The position numbers and the translations under genes were made by a program. This document shows positions 15,011 to 23,368 of a stretch of DNA of 64,000 bases, piece after piece. The notes beneath the pieces are model-generated. The model was given only the letters and a program-made list of their open reading frames with translations, was not told where the DNA came from and did no database searches. The DNA comes from Candidatus Gastranaerophilales bacterium (GTDB lineage Bacteria > Cyanobacteriota > Vampirovibrionia > Gastranaerophilales > Gastranaerophilaceae): positions 1-64,000 of the forward strand of contig CALVFU010000005.1 in the NCBI GenBank assembly GCA_944326905.1, given 5' to 3'. Position 1 is the first letter of the stretch. Each line of letters begins with the position of its first letter.

Positions 15011-16339
15011 TTAAATAATTTCTTTGTATTCTTCAGGGTTGTTTAAAAGGTCATAGTTAATCTCGTTTTCATTATCGGCAATAGCGGCTGTAACAACGGC
15101 ATCGGAAGTGACATTAACCAATGTCCGCAGCATATCTGTAACTCTGTCTAGTGTAAGAAGGAAGCCAAAACCTACAACCAGCTGTTCTGGAGATAATCCC
15201 ATGCCGTTTAATATAAGGGCAATAGTAATCAACCCGGCTCCTGGTATTCCGGCGCAAGTTGAAGATGCAATTACAGCGAGGATGCAGATTTGTAAAATTA
15301 AAAACGGTGTAAGCGCAACGTTATAAGCCTGAGCCAGGAATATAACGGCAACTGTTTGTAAAAGTGCCGTTCCGTCCATACTCAGTGTTGCGCCAAGAGG
15401 AAGTACAAAACTGGAGATTTTATGAGAAATACCTCTCTTCTCACAGCAGGCGATAGTTAAAGGCAATGTAGCAGAAGAACTTGCTGTTCCGAATGCGACC
15501 ATCATAGCTTCAGCAACTGCAGCATAGAGCATCCAGACAGGAACTTTTGAAAATATTCTTAAAAATATTGGGTATACTATTAATAATTGAATTAAGAAGC
15601 CTAAAGTTATAACTCCAAGGTACTTAGAAATACTTGAGAAAATATCCAGACCAAATGCTGAGACATTAATAGCTGTTAGTGCAAAAACTCCGGGAGCTGC
15701 AAAGCACATAATCCAATCTGTAACTTTCATTGTTGCTGCAAAAATTGACTCAAAGAAGCTGACAAACGGGCGGTTAATTTCGCCGGTTTTAGCCAGAGCG
15801 AGTGCAAATATTACGGCAAATACAATTATTGCAACCATATTACCGGATGCAAGAGCTTCAAGCGGATTTTTGGGAATAAAATTCAAGAAAATATTAAGGA
15901 CATTTTCCCGTTGTGCTTCAATAGTAGACGCGACTGTTGCCTGAATATCGCTTGCGGCAAATTCACTGATATACTGCGAGGCACTTAATCCCGGTTTAAA
16001 CACCAAAGCAAGAACGGCGCCTATTGCGACTGCCGCAAAAGTTATAATTGCGTAATACCCTATCATTTTAGTTCCGAGTTTACTTAGCTGTTTATTGTCT
16101 CCTATACTTGTAATTCCAATGATAATAGCAGATATAACAAGCGGAATGACTACCATCTGAATTAGTCTTATAAATAATTCACCAACAAACGTTAAAATAG
16201 TCATTACGTAATGTTGGTGAAGGTTGTATTTATGAAGAAATATACCGGCAATTACCCCGAGAATGAGCCCGGAAAAAATATGCCAGTTTCTTTTTAATCC
16301 TAAGCCCAGTGCTATTAAAACCTGCATTTGTACTTTCAT
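15011..16339 (-). CDS. Dicarboxylate/amino acid:cation symporter (DAACS/GltP family)
   Basis: The protein has 442 residues from ATG 16339, preceded by AGGAA. It is an inner-membrane Na+ or H+ symporter for glutamate, aspartate or C4-dicarboxylates. Eight hydrophobic spans with two re-entrant hairpins are evident; family motifs include FGTASSSATLPLTIACCE (the Ser-rich hairpin, about 288-305), MDGTAL and the AGIPGAG loop. It leads a four-gene leftward operon with an activase-type ATPase, which would fit import of glutamate for fermentation (inferred). Confidence 0.9.
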   Translation of the reverse strand: MKVQMQVLIALGLGLKRNWHIFSGLILGVIAGIFLHKYNLHQHYVMTILTFVGELFIRLIQMVVIPLVISAIIIGITSIGDNKQLSKLGTKMIGYYAIITFAAVAIGAVLALVFKPGLSASQYISEFAASDIQATVASTIEAQRENVLNIFLNFIPKNPLEALASGNMVAIIVFAVIFALALAKTGEINRPFVSFFESIFAATMKVTDWIMCFAAPGVFALTAINVSAFGLDIFSSISKYLGVITLGFLIQLLIVYPIFLRIFSKVPVWMLYAAVAEAMMVAFGTASSSATLPLTIACCEKRGISHKISSFVLPLGATLSMDGTALLQTVAVIFLAQAYNVALTPFLILQICILAVIASSTCAGIPGAGLITIALILNGMGLSPEQLVVGFGFLLTLDRVTDMLRTLVNVTSDAVVTAAIADNENEINYDLLNNPEEYKEII

Positions 16340-16764
16340 TCTCAAATTCCTTTTTTTAATATTAATTAACCTATTTATTTTACTAAAGTTTTAAATAAAA
16401 TTCAATACGGAAAGAAATATATATAGGTTAAAATTAAAGTATTACAGGGTTAAATGCTGGTTAGCTATGATATAAATATTAAATCATTCATTGGTATGAT
16501 GTACTTTGTAAAAATCCTCCAAAAAATATCCTGTATTAATATTATTTTCCATGCCTCATATAAAAGACGCTTGATTTTTTAAAAGTCATGCTGGGCATGG
16601 GTTTGAGGAGGCGGGTACATCTAAAGATGTACACCCCGGGATTTAGTATAACACCCCTAAAAATCAATCGGTATGTGGATGTAGCGGTCATCTAAAAGGT
16701 TGTAATATTTTTAATGTAGAAAGAAAACAATTAAACAATTTTTTTTGAGGAGAGAGGATATAGT
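16340..16764. other. 425-bp divergent intergenic region with palindromes
   Basis: No ORF is supported. It separates the leftward symporter operon from the rightward two-component/flagellar operon. CCATGCC near 16550 and GGCATGG near 16595 could pair across a 40-nt loop, and a shorter palindrome lies at 16612-16637. It ends with GAGGAGAGAGGA before the regulator gene. The folded leader matches no riboswitch I know. Confidence 0.5.
16612..16637. promoter_or_regulatory. Palindrome, possible operator or leader hairpin
   Basis: GTACATC (16615-16621) and GATGTAC (16626-16632) are perfect inverted repeats around TAAA, extended by GG and CC. There is no T run, so it is not a terminator. It could be an operator for the adjacent NarL-type regulator or an RNA hairpin in its leader. 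Confidence 0.35.
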
Positions 16765-17469
16765 ATGAGACGTGAGTTCAAACAGAAATCAAGTGTTCTT
16801 TTAATTGATGACAATTACGAGCACGTGAATGGGATTAAGGAGCTATTGACATTAGAAGGTACATTCAATGTAGTGAGCGCAGCAACAAACGTTAATGTTG
16901 GGGTGACATTGATTAAACGTCACAATCCGGATATTGTGATTTTGGATATGAATATGCCGGAAAGAGATGGTTTAAGAGCTCTTCAAGATATTGCGGAATT
17001 AGGGATGGATACCAAGGTGCTTGTTTTGAGCGGATATGATGATGCGGATTTAATATTTAGAGCAATGAAGCTTGGGGCAAAAGGCTATATTCTGAAAACA
17101 ATGGCATCAGCACAATTGATTTATGCAATAGAAGAGGTTCTTTCAGGTAAAATTTATCTTCCGCTTGCTATTTCCTCAAGATTTTTTGAGTATTTCCAAA
17201 AAACATTCAGAGAAGAAACAGCAGCGCAAGAGGTTAAAGAAGAAAATTTCTTGGACGCGCTTACCAGAAGGGAAGAAGAAGTGTTGGAACTTCTGACTCA
17301 AGGGGTAACGTATAAAGGTGTTGCAAACAAGCTGTTTATTTCTGAAACCACAGTAAAAACGCACGTAAACAATATTTTTCAAAAATTGCAGGTTAATGAC
17401 AGGACACAGGCTGTTTTATATGCAATTAACAATGGATTTTTGAATAAAAAAGATAAGATTAAAATATAA
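16765..17469 (+). CDS. NarL/FixJ-type response regulator
   Basis: The protein has 234 residues. The N-terminal receiver has the acidic pair in LLIDDN (15-16), the phospho-acceptor D61 in VILDMNMPERDG, and the conserved Ser and Lys (LSGYDD, YILKT). A C-terminal LuxR-type helix-turn-helix (LTRREEEVLELL, then SETTVKTHVNNIFQKL) binds DNA. An unusually strong GAGGAGAGAGGA precedes the ATG. The kinase gene follows after 2 bp, and flgB-flgC-fliE lie downstream on the same strand, so it probably regulates motility. The target promoters are not known. Confidence 0.92.
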   Translation: MRREFKQKSSVLLIDDNYEHVNGIKELLTLEGTFNVVSAATNVNVGVTLIKRHNPDIVILDMNMPERDGLRALQDIAELGMDTKVLVLSGYDDADLIFRAMKLGAKGYILKTMASAQLIYAIEEVLSGKIYLPLAISSRFFEYFQKTFREETAAQEVKEENFLDALTRREEEVLELLTQGVTYKGVANKLFISETTVKTHVNNIFQKLQVNDRTQAVLYAINNGFLNKKDKIKI

Positions 17470-17471
17470 TA

Positions 17472-18728
17472 ATGAAAAGAGTAGTACCGAAAAAGAATTT
17501 ACTTAAAAATCTTATTTTCCTTCAAGAGAATAAGACAATCACAAGGCGTACGGTAGAGGGAATGTTCAGAGCTTTTGTCGAACCGCTGTTAAACTCTCCT
17601 CAGGAAGGTCTGGTCGTGTACAGGCTTCTTGATAAGACTCCTTATCAGGGTTTGTTAAGCAGGTTGAAGTACATTGATGTTAAACTTATTGACTACAGCA
17701 AAGAAACCGCGTATAAGCAAAATGTATGGGAAGATACAGAGTTTCTTTGTCTGTTGACTCAGCGTTACGGCATAGTATTTATCTGGGACTTTTCTCTCGA
17801 TGCGGTTGACGGCTACGCGGGCTACTATTTGAAATTTAATTCAAGATTATTGGATGATGGTTTTAATATTATAAACGACAATTCAAAAATCAGTTTGAAA
17901 AAGTACATGGAAAAATTCCGCCCTGACCGGCGTGATAATGATATGCTGAACAGTGTTATGCTTAATCTGTTTGATATGTATAATTCTCAGACACAGGAGG
18001 CAATAGCCGCAGATCTGGAAAGGGTGGAGGCGGATAAAACACTTGAAGAAAAAACAGGATATGACAAGAAAACAAGATATATAGCCCATGAGATAAAGAA
18101 TCAATTGTCAATATGCGAATTATACGCACAGATAATAAGAAAATACTGTAGTAAAAATAATATCGAAGCTGAAACGATTGATAATGCTGTTAATTGTATT
18201 ACCAAAGCGGTAAGTATGGCAAATAATAATCTTATATCTTTAAAAACAGTTGATGAGAATAAGCTAGAACCTGCAAATGTGCAAGAGCTTGTAAAAGAAG
18301 CGGTGTCTCTTGCAGAAATTTATTTAAAAGGTAAAGATATCAGGCTCAAGCTTGTTAATAAAATTGATACTGAGATTCTTGCGGATAAAAATAAATTTGT
18401 CTCTGTATTGATAAATCTTATAAAAAATGCATCAGAGGCATTTTGTCTTGATGAAGGGCTTGAGACGGAAGACGATAAAAAAGAAAAAATAATAAGTGTG
18501 ACGACAGCACAAGAAGATATGTTTGTAAAAATAAGAGTTACAAATAATGGTCACCCGATTAATGAGCCGGAAAAGATATTTGACGAAGGGTATACTACAA
18601 AAATGACTGGCAGCGGACTAGGACTTGTTATTTGTAAAAAAGATATAGAAGACCAATTTGGACAGGTAAGATTAATAAAGTCTGATGAGTCGGAAACAGA
18701 GTTTGAAATATCAATGGGTATAGTATAA
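17472..18728 (+). CDS. Soluble sensor histidine kinase
   Basis: The 418 residues contain no transmembrane span, so the signal is sensed in the cytoplasm. The N-terminal 190 residues match no domain I recognise. A dimerisation helix carries the phospho-acceptor His near residue 206 (IAHEIKNQLSICE), followed by an ATPase domain with the N-box LINLIKNASEA and the GSGLGLVICK lid near 381. It is the cognate partner of the adjacent regulator and runs into flgB after 19 bp, like FlgS-type kinases that act on flagellar assembly state (analogy, not homology of the sensor part). Confidence 0.9.
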   Translation: MKRVVPKKNLLKNLIFLQENKTITRRTVEGMFRAFVEPLLNSPQEGLVVYRLLDKTPYQGLLSRLKYIDVKLIDYSKETAYKQNVWEDTEFLCLLTQRYGIVFIWDFSLDAVDGYAGYYLKFNSRLLDDGFNIINDNSKISLKKYMEKFRPDRRDNDMLNSVMLNLFDMYNSQTQEAIAADLERVEADKTLEEKTGYDKKTRYIAHEIKNQLSICELYAQIIRKYCSKNNIEAETIDNAVNCITKAVSMANNNLISLKTVDENKLEPANVQELVKEAVSLAEIYLKGKDIRLKLVNKIDTEILADKNKFVSVLINLIKNASEAFCLDEGLETEDDKKEKIISVTTAQEDMFVKIRVTNNGHPINEPEKIFDEGYTTKMTGSGLGLVICKKDIEDQFGQVRLIKSDESETEFEISMGIV

Positions 18729-18747
18729 ATATCCGGGGGTTGAAAAA

Positions 18748-19233
18748 ATGAATTTAATTACTTCAAATTCAATGGAATTAATGAAACTGGGTATGGACGG
18801 GCTGATGGCACGTCAAAAAGCGGTTTCTGCAAATATAGCAAACGTAATGACGCCGGGGTATGTGCGTAAAGAAGTCGCATTTGAGAGCCAATTGAATGAA
18901 ATTAGAGAGAGTGCTGCTCTGCAAGATTATATAAAGGGACAGAATAGTATCAAATACAATCCAAATTCAATAAACGAGTTTACAAGAGAAATTCCAAAAT
19001 ACAGAATACCCACAGTTCAAGAGAAGGCGTATCTGCAATCGGATATAATGGCAGATTTTAATCCGCAGGTAGTGGATGATATATATAACGGACCTTCGAC
19101 GGATGGAAATAATGTTGAGTTAGAAAAAGAAATGATGGACTTATCCAAAACAGGAACAAGGTATTTAGTTTTGTCGAACTTAGAAAGCAGGGCATTTCAA
19201 GGTGTTACCGAGATAATAAGAGGCGGGCAATAG
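18748..19233 (+). CDS. flgB: Flagellar basal-body rod protein FlgB
   Basis: FlgB forms the proximal rod of the flagellar drive shaft in the periplasm. The 161 residues show the rod signature near the N-terminus (MARQKAVSANIANVMTPGYVRKEVAFE) and a C-terminal helix for coiled-coil assembly (VELEKEMMDLSKTGTRYLVLSNL). It is slightly longer than the usual 130-140, with extra residues in the middle domain. It is followed by flgC and fliE in the standard order. Confidence 0.93.
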   Translation: MNLITSNSMELMKLGMDGLMARQKAVSANIANVMTPGYVRKEVAFESQLNEIRESAALQDYIKGQNSIKYNPNSINEFTREIPKYRIPTVQEKAYLQSDIMADFNPQVVDDIYNGPSTDGNNVELEKEMMDLSKTGTRYLVLSNLESRAFQGVTEIIRGGQ

Positions 19234-19262
19234 TTATAAATGACTGAGCTGGAGGAATAATT

Positions 19263-19769
19263 ATGAGTTTTAGTGCATTTGATATAGCCGGATCAGGGAT
19301 GATGGCACAGAGAATAAAGATGGATACAGTTGCAAGTAATATCGCAAACGTAAATACAACAAGAAATCCAGATGGGTCGCCCGGTGTTTATATTAAGAAA
19401 AATGTTTCTTTTAAGGCAATTTATGAAGATAATCTTTCACGCGGACCTCAGAATTTTAGCGCTAATTCAGTTGATGCTGAATTTGATCCATCGACAGGAA
19501 ATATGATGCTTAATACTGGTATAGCTCTTAATACAGGCATGATATCGGCGGGGGTTGAGGTTGATCAAATTTATGATTCTGAAAACGGAGTAAAAACGCT
19601 TTATGATCCGTCGCATCCTGATGCTGATGCTGAGGGGTATGTTGATGTACCGAACATAAATATAGTTGAAGAAATGGTAGATATGATAGCTGCTTCAAGG
19701 GCTTACGAAGCTAATGCGACGGTTGCGCAGAACGTTACTACTATGATACAGTCGGCTATGAATATATAA
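19263..19769 (+). CDS. flgC: Flagellar basal-body rod protein FlgC
   Basis: This proximal rod protein has 168 residues. The N-terminal rod signature AQRIKMDTVASNIANVNTTR and the highly conserved C-terminal VDVPNINIVEEMVDMIAASRAYEANATV identify FlgC clearly. The mid-region is about 20-30 residues longer than in E. coli. CTGGAGGAA precedes the ATG. It is exported by the type III apparatus, for which FliI is encoded upstream in this window. Confidence 0.95.
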   Translation: MSFSAFDIAGSGMMAQRIKMDTVASNIANVNTTRNPDGSPGVYIKKNVSFKAIYEDNLSRGPQNFSANSVDAEFDPSTGNMMLNTGIALNTGMISAGVEVDQIYDSENGVKTLYDPSHPDADAEGYVDVPNINIVEEMVDMIAASRAYEANATVAQNVTTMIQSAMNI

Positions 19770-19785
19770 TTAGGGAGTATAGGAA

Positions 19786-20184
19786 ATGGAAATAACAACT
19801 TTTTCAATGCCGGAGTATGGTAATTTAAATGCAGTAGATGAATATAATAAATTTCTCAAAGGGCATGCTATGTTTGATGTCAAAAATCCTGAGGAGTTTG
19901 ATAACGCACTTCTTTTTGAGGAACAGAAACTATCCAAAACGGAGCAGGCTGAAAAGCCGTTTATAGAGCTTATGGGGAATGCTTTTTCTGACGGTTTAAA
20001 TTCGGTGGATAAGGCAAGAAAGGCGTCTGAGCGGGCAGAAGAGATTTTTGCATCAGGCGGGGATATTAGTGTGCACGAAGTTATGATAGCGGCGGAGAAG
20101 GCAAATTTAAGCACACAGATGGCAATACAGATTAGAAACCGTATATTAAATACTTATACAGAACTTAACCAAATGCAGCTGTAA
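19786..20184 (+). CDS. fliE: Flagellar hook-basal body protein FliE
   Basis: FliE joins the MS ring to the rod. The 132 residues end with the family's C-terminal helix (MIAAEKANLSTQMAIQIRNRILNTYTELNQMQL), which resembles the rod-protein C-terminal helix. The N-terminal 45 residues are longer and more variable than in the typical 100-residue FliE. It is the last gene of the two-component/flgBC unit. Confidence 0.9.
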   Translation: MEITTFSMPEYGNLNAVDEYNKFLKGHAMFDVKNPEEFDNALLFEEQKLSKTEQAEKPFIELMGNAFSDGLNSVDKARKASERAEEIFASGGDISVHEVMIAAEKANLSTQMAIQIRNRILNTYTELNQMQL

Positions 20185-20223
20185 TAAATTTTTTGTACTG
20201 GAGGGCTTTGCTATCGCTTGCAA

Positions 20224-20232
20224 TGATATAAT
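20224..20232 (+). promoter_or_regulatory. Extended -10 promoter candidate upstream of the prepilin cluster
   Basis: TGATATAAT (TGA plus TATAAT at 20227-20232) has no good -35. If used, it gives the prepilin mRNA a leader of about 195 nt. No ORF or known RNA fold is recognised in that leader. Confidence 0.4.
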
Positions 20233-20358
20233 AGTGTATGCTCAACCGATTCCTCCTCTTCATGACATAAAAAGAGTGGATTGCTTCGCTGTCATTTTCA
20301 AAGATGTGAAAGTTTCAGTCCGCCAATGCTACTATTTTTACTAAGAGTTTTTGCCCAG

Positions 20359-20387
20359 GTGACAAAACTCAAAAAAAGTGGTACATT
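20359..20387 (+). promoter_or_regulatory. Promoter of the prepilin-like gene cluster
   Basis: GTGACA (20359-20364), 17 bp, TACATT (20382-20387) predicts a start near 20394, about 40 nt before the first prepilin ATG. AGAAAGGA lies in this short leader. Confidence 0.6.
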
Positions 20388-20434
20388 AAACATATATAAA
20401 TGTTTAGAGAGTTTTAAAAAAGAAAGGAATAACA

Positions 20435-21178
20435 ATGATACCAAAGAAACGGGAAGGGTTTACCCTTGCAGAGGTGCTCATTACTTTGGGCATTATTGGT
20501 GTAGTTGCGGCATTAAGTACGCCTGCAATTATAAGAAACAGCCAGAGTGCAAAAATCGGACCTCAGCTTGCAAAGATTGTTACAACTATTGAAGTGGCAG
20601 CTCAGACTGCTACCATGGAGCAAGAAAAGACATATTTTAAAGATGTTGTTAATGCAGAAGCTGTAAATGCCAAAAAAGATGAAGAATCTACACCCGGTTC
20701 GGGTTCAGGATCTGGAAGCGGTTCGAGTCCATTTAGTTTAGTAAGCCAAATGCAGCTTCTTTCAAATAAATATATGAAAGCGAGAATGCTTGATAAAAAT
20801 GATGAAGGTAACTTGCCGGAGGTTCAGACTTTAAAATACGAGGAATTTGGTGATTTTCCTAGTGAGTATGAAGTGTTCATGTTTTCTGATCGTTCTGCTG
20901 TTGTTGTACCGACTAATTGTACTGTATCACTTGCGGCACCTTGTGAGATTTTTGCTTTGCTTCCGGGATTTGCAAGCCGCGCAAGATTAGTTCTTGGTAA
21001 AGAGGTATTTCCTCTGTTTGTGACAGCAAATGGCGAGGTATTAACGCCGAAAGAAGCGGAAATAACTAATGCCTATACTTCAGAGGATTGTACTGATGAT
21101 GCAGTAGCAGCAGGTTCAATTTCCGGCTATACCTGTGTAGACAGGATAGCAAATGAAGGCTGGAAGGTTAATTACTAA
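20435..21178 (+). CDS. Prepilin-like protein 1 of the tandem cluster
   Basis: The protein has 247 residues. After the basic leader MIPKKREG comes the methylation/assembly helix FTLAEVLITLGIIGVVAALS with Glu at mature position 5. A Ser/Gly linker (about residues 88-101) is unique to this copy. The C-terminus, CVDRIANEGWKVNY, belongs to a motif shared by all four neighbours. These are probably type IV pilin or pseudopilin subunits processed by prepilin peptidase and assembled in the envelope. No pilus ATPase or peptidase gene lies in the window. Confidence 0.87.
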   Translation: MIPKKREGFTLAEVLITLGIIGVVAALSTPAIIRNSQSAKIGPQLAKIVTTIEVAAQTATMEQEKTYFKDVVNAEAVNAKKDEESTPGSGSGSGSGSSPFSLVSQMQLLSNKYMKARMLDKNDEGNLPEVQTLKYEEFGDFPSEYEVFMFSDRSAVVVPTNCTVSLAAPCEIFALLPGFASRARLVLGKEVFPLFVTANGEVLTPKEAEITNAYTSEDCTDDAVAAGSISGYTCVDRIANEGWKVNY

Positions 21179-21200
21179 TGCTGAGAAAGGATTATAGAAT

Positions 21201-21890
21201 ATGAAAATAAAAAGCGGGTTTACTTTAGCAGAAGTTCTTATAACTCTAGGTATTATTGGAGTTATAGCAGCTTTGACAATGCCTACAATTATTCAAAGTA
21301 CAAACAGAGCAAAAATCGGACCTGAGTTGGTAAATACGGTTAATACTCTGGAAAATGGGCTCAGGCAGTTTATGACAGACTATAATTCAGACTATATTAC
21401 AACCGCAATGACAAAAGCCGGTGCGGCTGATTCTAAATTAAATACACTAATTGATACATATCTTATTCAGGATAAAATTGACGGAAAGTATATAAAAGGC
21501 TCAACCGTTGCTTATACTGATGCCCCAAAAGAATCTATAGCTTGGAATGGTGGAGAAGGCGGGCTTAAGCCTAGTGGAACAGTTGCCTCAAAGCTTCTGC
21601 CAAGCCAAACTCTTGTGCAGGTGGAAAATGCTTCGTGTGCATATGATGTACCTAGTAAATCCTGCGGAATATTAGTTTATATATCAGGTTATCAAAAGAA
21701 GCAGGCTGATAATAAACTTGTAACCGGGCGTGATGTGTTTAAGTTGAATATAACAAACAATGGGCAGATTTATCCTGAAGGTCTTCTCCCGGGCGGTACT
21801 TCCTGGGAATCAACCTGCGGTAATACTATAACAACGGGTGTCGGATGTGCCGGGCGTATTGCAAATAACGGATGGAAAGCTGATTTTTAA
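21201..21890 (+). CDS. Prepilin-like protein 2 of the tandem cluster
   Basis: The protein has 229 residues, with leader MKIKSG then FTLAEVLITLGIIGVIAALT. The C-terminus, CAGRIANNGWKADF, carries the cluster motif, and paired Cys residues (CAYDVPSKSC, CGNTITTGVGC) suggest disulfide loops as in minor pilins. GAGAAAGGA upstream supports the start. It differs from copy 1 mainly in the middle domain, consistent with diversification after gene duplication. Confidence 0.87.
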   Translation: MKIKSGFTLAEVLITLGIIGVIAALTMPTIIQSTNRAKIGPELVNTVNTLENGLRQFMTDYNSDYITTAMTKAGAADSKLNTLIDTYLIQDKIDGKYIKGSTVAYTDAPKESIAWNGGEGGLKPSGTVASKLLPSQTLVQVENASCAYDVPSKSCGILVYISGYQKKQADNKLVTGRDVFKLNITNNGQIYPEGLLPGGTSWESTCGNTITTGVGCAGRIANNGWKADF

Positions 21891-21910
21891 TAATGAAAGG
21901 ATTTTTAATA

Positions 21911-22579
21911 ATGAAAAAGAAAGGATTTACTTTAACCGAGGTATTAATTACACTTGGTATTATCGGTGTAATTGCAGCATTAACAATACCTCAGTTGTAT
22001 AACAATACAAGTAATGCCCACCTTGGCGCTCAACTTGCCAATGCTGTTTCTACTCTTGAAAACGGTATTGGACTGTATCTGTATGATGAAGGAGTAAGAA
22101 ACCTTGCTCAGTTAGGTGCTGATGATGTAACTGCAGGAGAGCTTCTTAATCGTCTTTCAACAGGCAGTAATACAACAACTGGTAAAAAATATATTAAATT
22201 AGTACAATATACAAGCTCATTACCGCCAGGTGTCACTTGTGCTCAAAATACAGTATATAGCCTTCCTGATAAATCTATAATCTGCGCTGCATCCGATGCG
22301 AAAATTTCCTCCTTTAACGGTAGTGAAGGTGCAACATTATTAATTCTTTCAGCATCATCACTTAACCAGCAAAAGGCACTGGAAGGTTTGGATTGGTTTA
22401 CAGTAACTATAGCGAATGATGGCTTTATTTACTTGCCCGGACGAGATTATGATACAAATGCCGCTTGCGATCAATTAACGGGCGGTCCTGGCTGTGTAGG
22501 TAAGATTGCCGCTAATGGCTGGAAATTTGACGGCAAAATTTTTGATGCAGCAGCAAGTACCGGCAATACTAGTAAATAA
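21911..22579 (+). CDS. Prepilin-like protein 3 of the tandem cluster
   Basis: The protein has 222 residues from ATG 21911, because GAAAGGA lies nine bases upstream; an in-frame ATG at 21893 would overlap that site. The helix is FTLTEVLITLGIIGVIAALT with Thr at mature position 4. The shared motif reads CVGKIAANGWKFDG and is followed by 17 further residues, so this copy has a C-terminal extension beyond the motif. Confidence 0.87.
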   Translation: MKKKGFTLTEVLITLGIIGVIAALTIPQLYNNTSNAHLGAQLANAVSTLENGIGLYLYDEGVRNLAQLGADDVTAGELLNRLSTGSNTTTGKKYIKLVQYTSSLPPGVTCAQNTVYSLPDKSIICAASDAKISSFNGSEGATLLILSASSLNQQKALEGLDWFTVTIANDGFIYLPGRDYDTNAACDQLTGGPGCVGKIAANGWKFDGKIFDAAASTGNTSK

Positions 22580-22594
22580 GAAAGGTAATTGATT

Positions 22595-23272
22595 ATGATA
22601 AGAAATAAACAAAAAGCGTTTACTTTGGCAGAAGTGCTTATAACTGTTGGCATAATTGGTGTAATAGCCGCACTTTCTGCTCCGGCATTAATCCAGCACT
22701 CAGCAAGTGCAAAAGTAGGTCCGGCGTTTTCAAGATGTATATCAACTTTAACTAACGGATTCCAGGCGTATATGTACGCAAATGAAGCGGATACTGTTTC
22801 AAGTGCTGATCCGACTATTCAGAAGAATGGTCCGGCTATATTCCAGAGATTAGCGGATGAACATATAAAGATGAAGAAAGATATTTCTACCACAAAGCCG
22901 TATATATACGATAAAGTAGGCGGCAGCTCTGTAATTGACCCTAGCGCTTTTGAAATGTTTGCACTAAGTGACCGCTCAACGCTTGTTGTGCCGACCGCAG
23001 ATTGTGATATTTCTACCGTGGATAGATGTAAGTTTTATTTCCTTCCTCTCGGTTGGACAGGTAAAGATATTATAGCTCTGGGCGAAGATGTTTTTGAGGT
23101 TGCATATACAAACAAAGGTGATATCCAGGTTTACGGACTTGACTATAGTGATACTGGTGATCTTTGGGATGAAACCTGCGGTGATGATGATATTAAAACC
23201 TTCACACCTGCGACTGCAAAAAGATCTTGCGGCGGCAGAATTGTTGCAAAAGGGTTTAAAAAAGATTATTAA
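22595..23272 (+). CDS. Prepilin-like protein 4 of the tandem cluster
   Basis: The protein has 225 residues from ATG 22595 after AGAAAGG. The leader MIRNKQKA precedes FTLAEVLITVGIIGVIAALS. The shared C-terminal motif reads CGGRIVAKGFKKDY (Phe in place of Trp). Its middle part (FEMFALSDRSTLVVPT, then LPLGW) resembles copy 1 most (FMFSDRSAVVVPT), suggesting these two are closest. It ends just before the cluster terminator. Confidence 0.87.
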   Translation: MIRNKQKAFTLAEVLITVGIIGVIAALSAPALIQHSASAKVGPAFSRCISTLTNGFQAYMYANEADTVSSADPTIQKNGPAIFQRLADEHIKMKKDISTTKPYIYDKVGGSSVIDPSAFEMFALSDRSTLVVPTADCDISTVDRCKFYFLPLGWTGKDIIALGEDVFEVAYTNKGDIQVYGLDYSDTGDLWDETCGDDDIKTFTPATAKRSCGGRIVAKGFKKDY

Positions 23273-23298
23273 TATCTGATGTTTAAAATATTAATTAG

Positions 23299-23323
23299 AA
23301 GAAGGCTTCGCGCCTTCTTTTAT
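23299..23323 (+). terminator. Terminator of the prepilin cluster
   Basis: AAGAAGGC pairs with GCCTTCTT around a TTCGC loop, followed by TTTATT. It lies between the last prepilin stop and the smpB promoter. Confidence 0.8.
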
Positions 23324-23333
23324 TATGTGAATA

Positions 23334-23362
23334 TTGGCAAGTATTCTGTTTTGGTTTATAAT
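23334..23362 (+). promoter_or_regulatory. Leaderless promoter of smpB
   Basis: TTGGCA (23334-23339), 17 bp, TATAAT (23357-23362), then six bases to the ATG. Transcription would start at or next to the A of the start codon, and there is no Shine-Dalgarno. Confidence 0.75.
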
Positions 23363-23368
23363 CCTTAT

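Noticed and set aside
20233-20380. Possible sRNA or riboswitch in the long prepilin leader
   Set aside because: One 7-bp stem (GAGTTTT/AAAACTC) exists but there is no terminator or known RNA fold, and a closer promoter at 20359 makes a long leader unnecessary.
20281-20592. Plus-strand frame overlapping the start of prepilin 1
   Set aside because: Out of frame with the prepilin gene and covering its promoter; no start signal.
23279-23368. N-terminal extension of SmpB to 23279
   Set aside because: It would translate the prepilin-cluster terminator and the smpB promoter; SmpB similarity begins at 23369.
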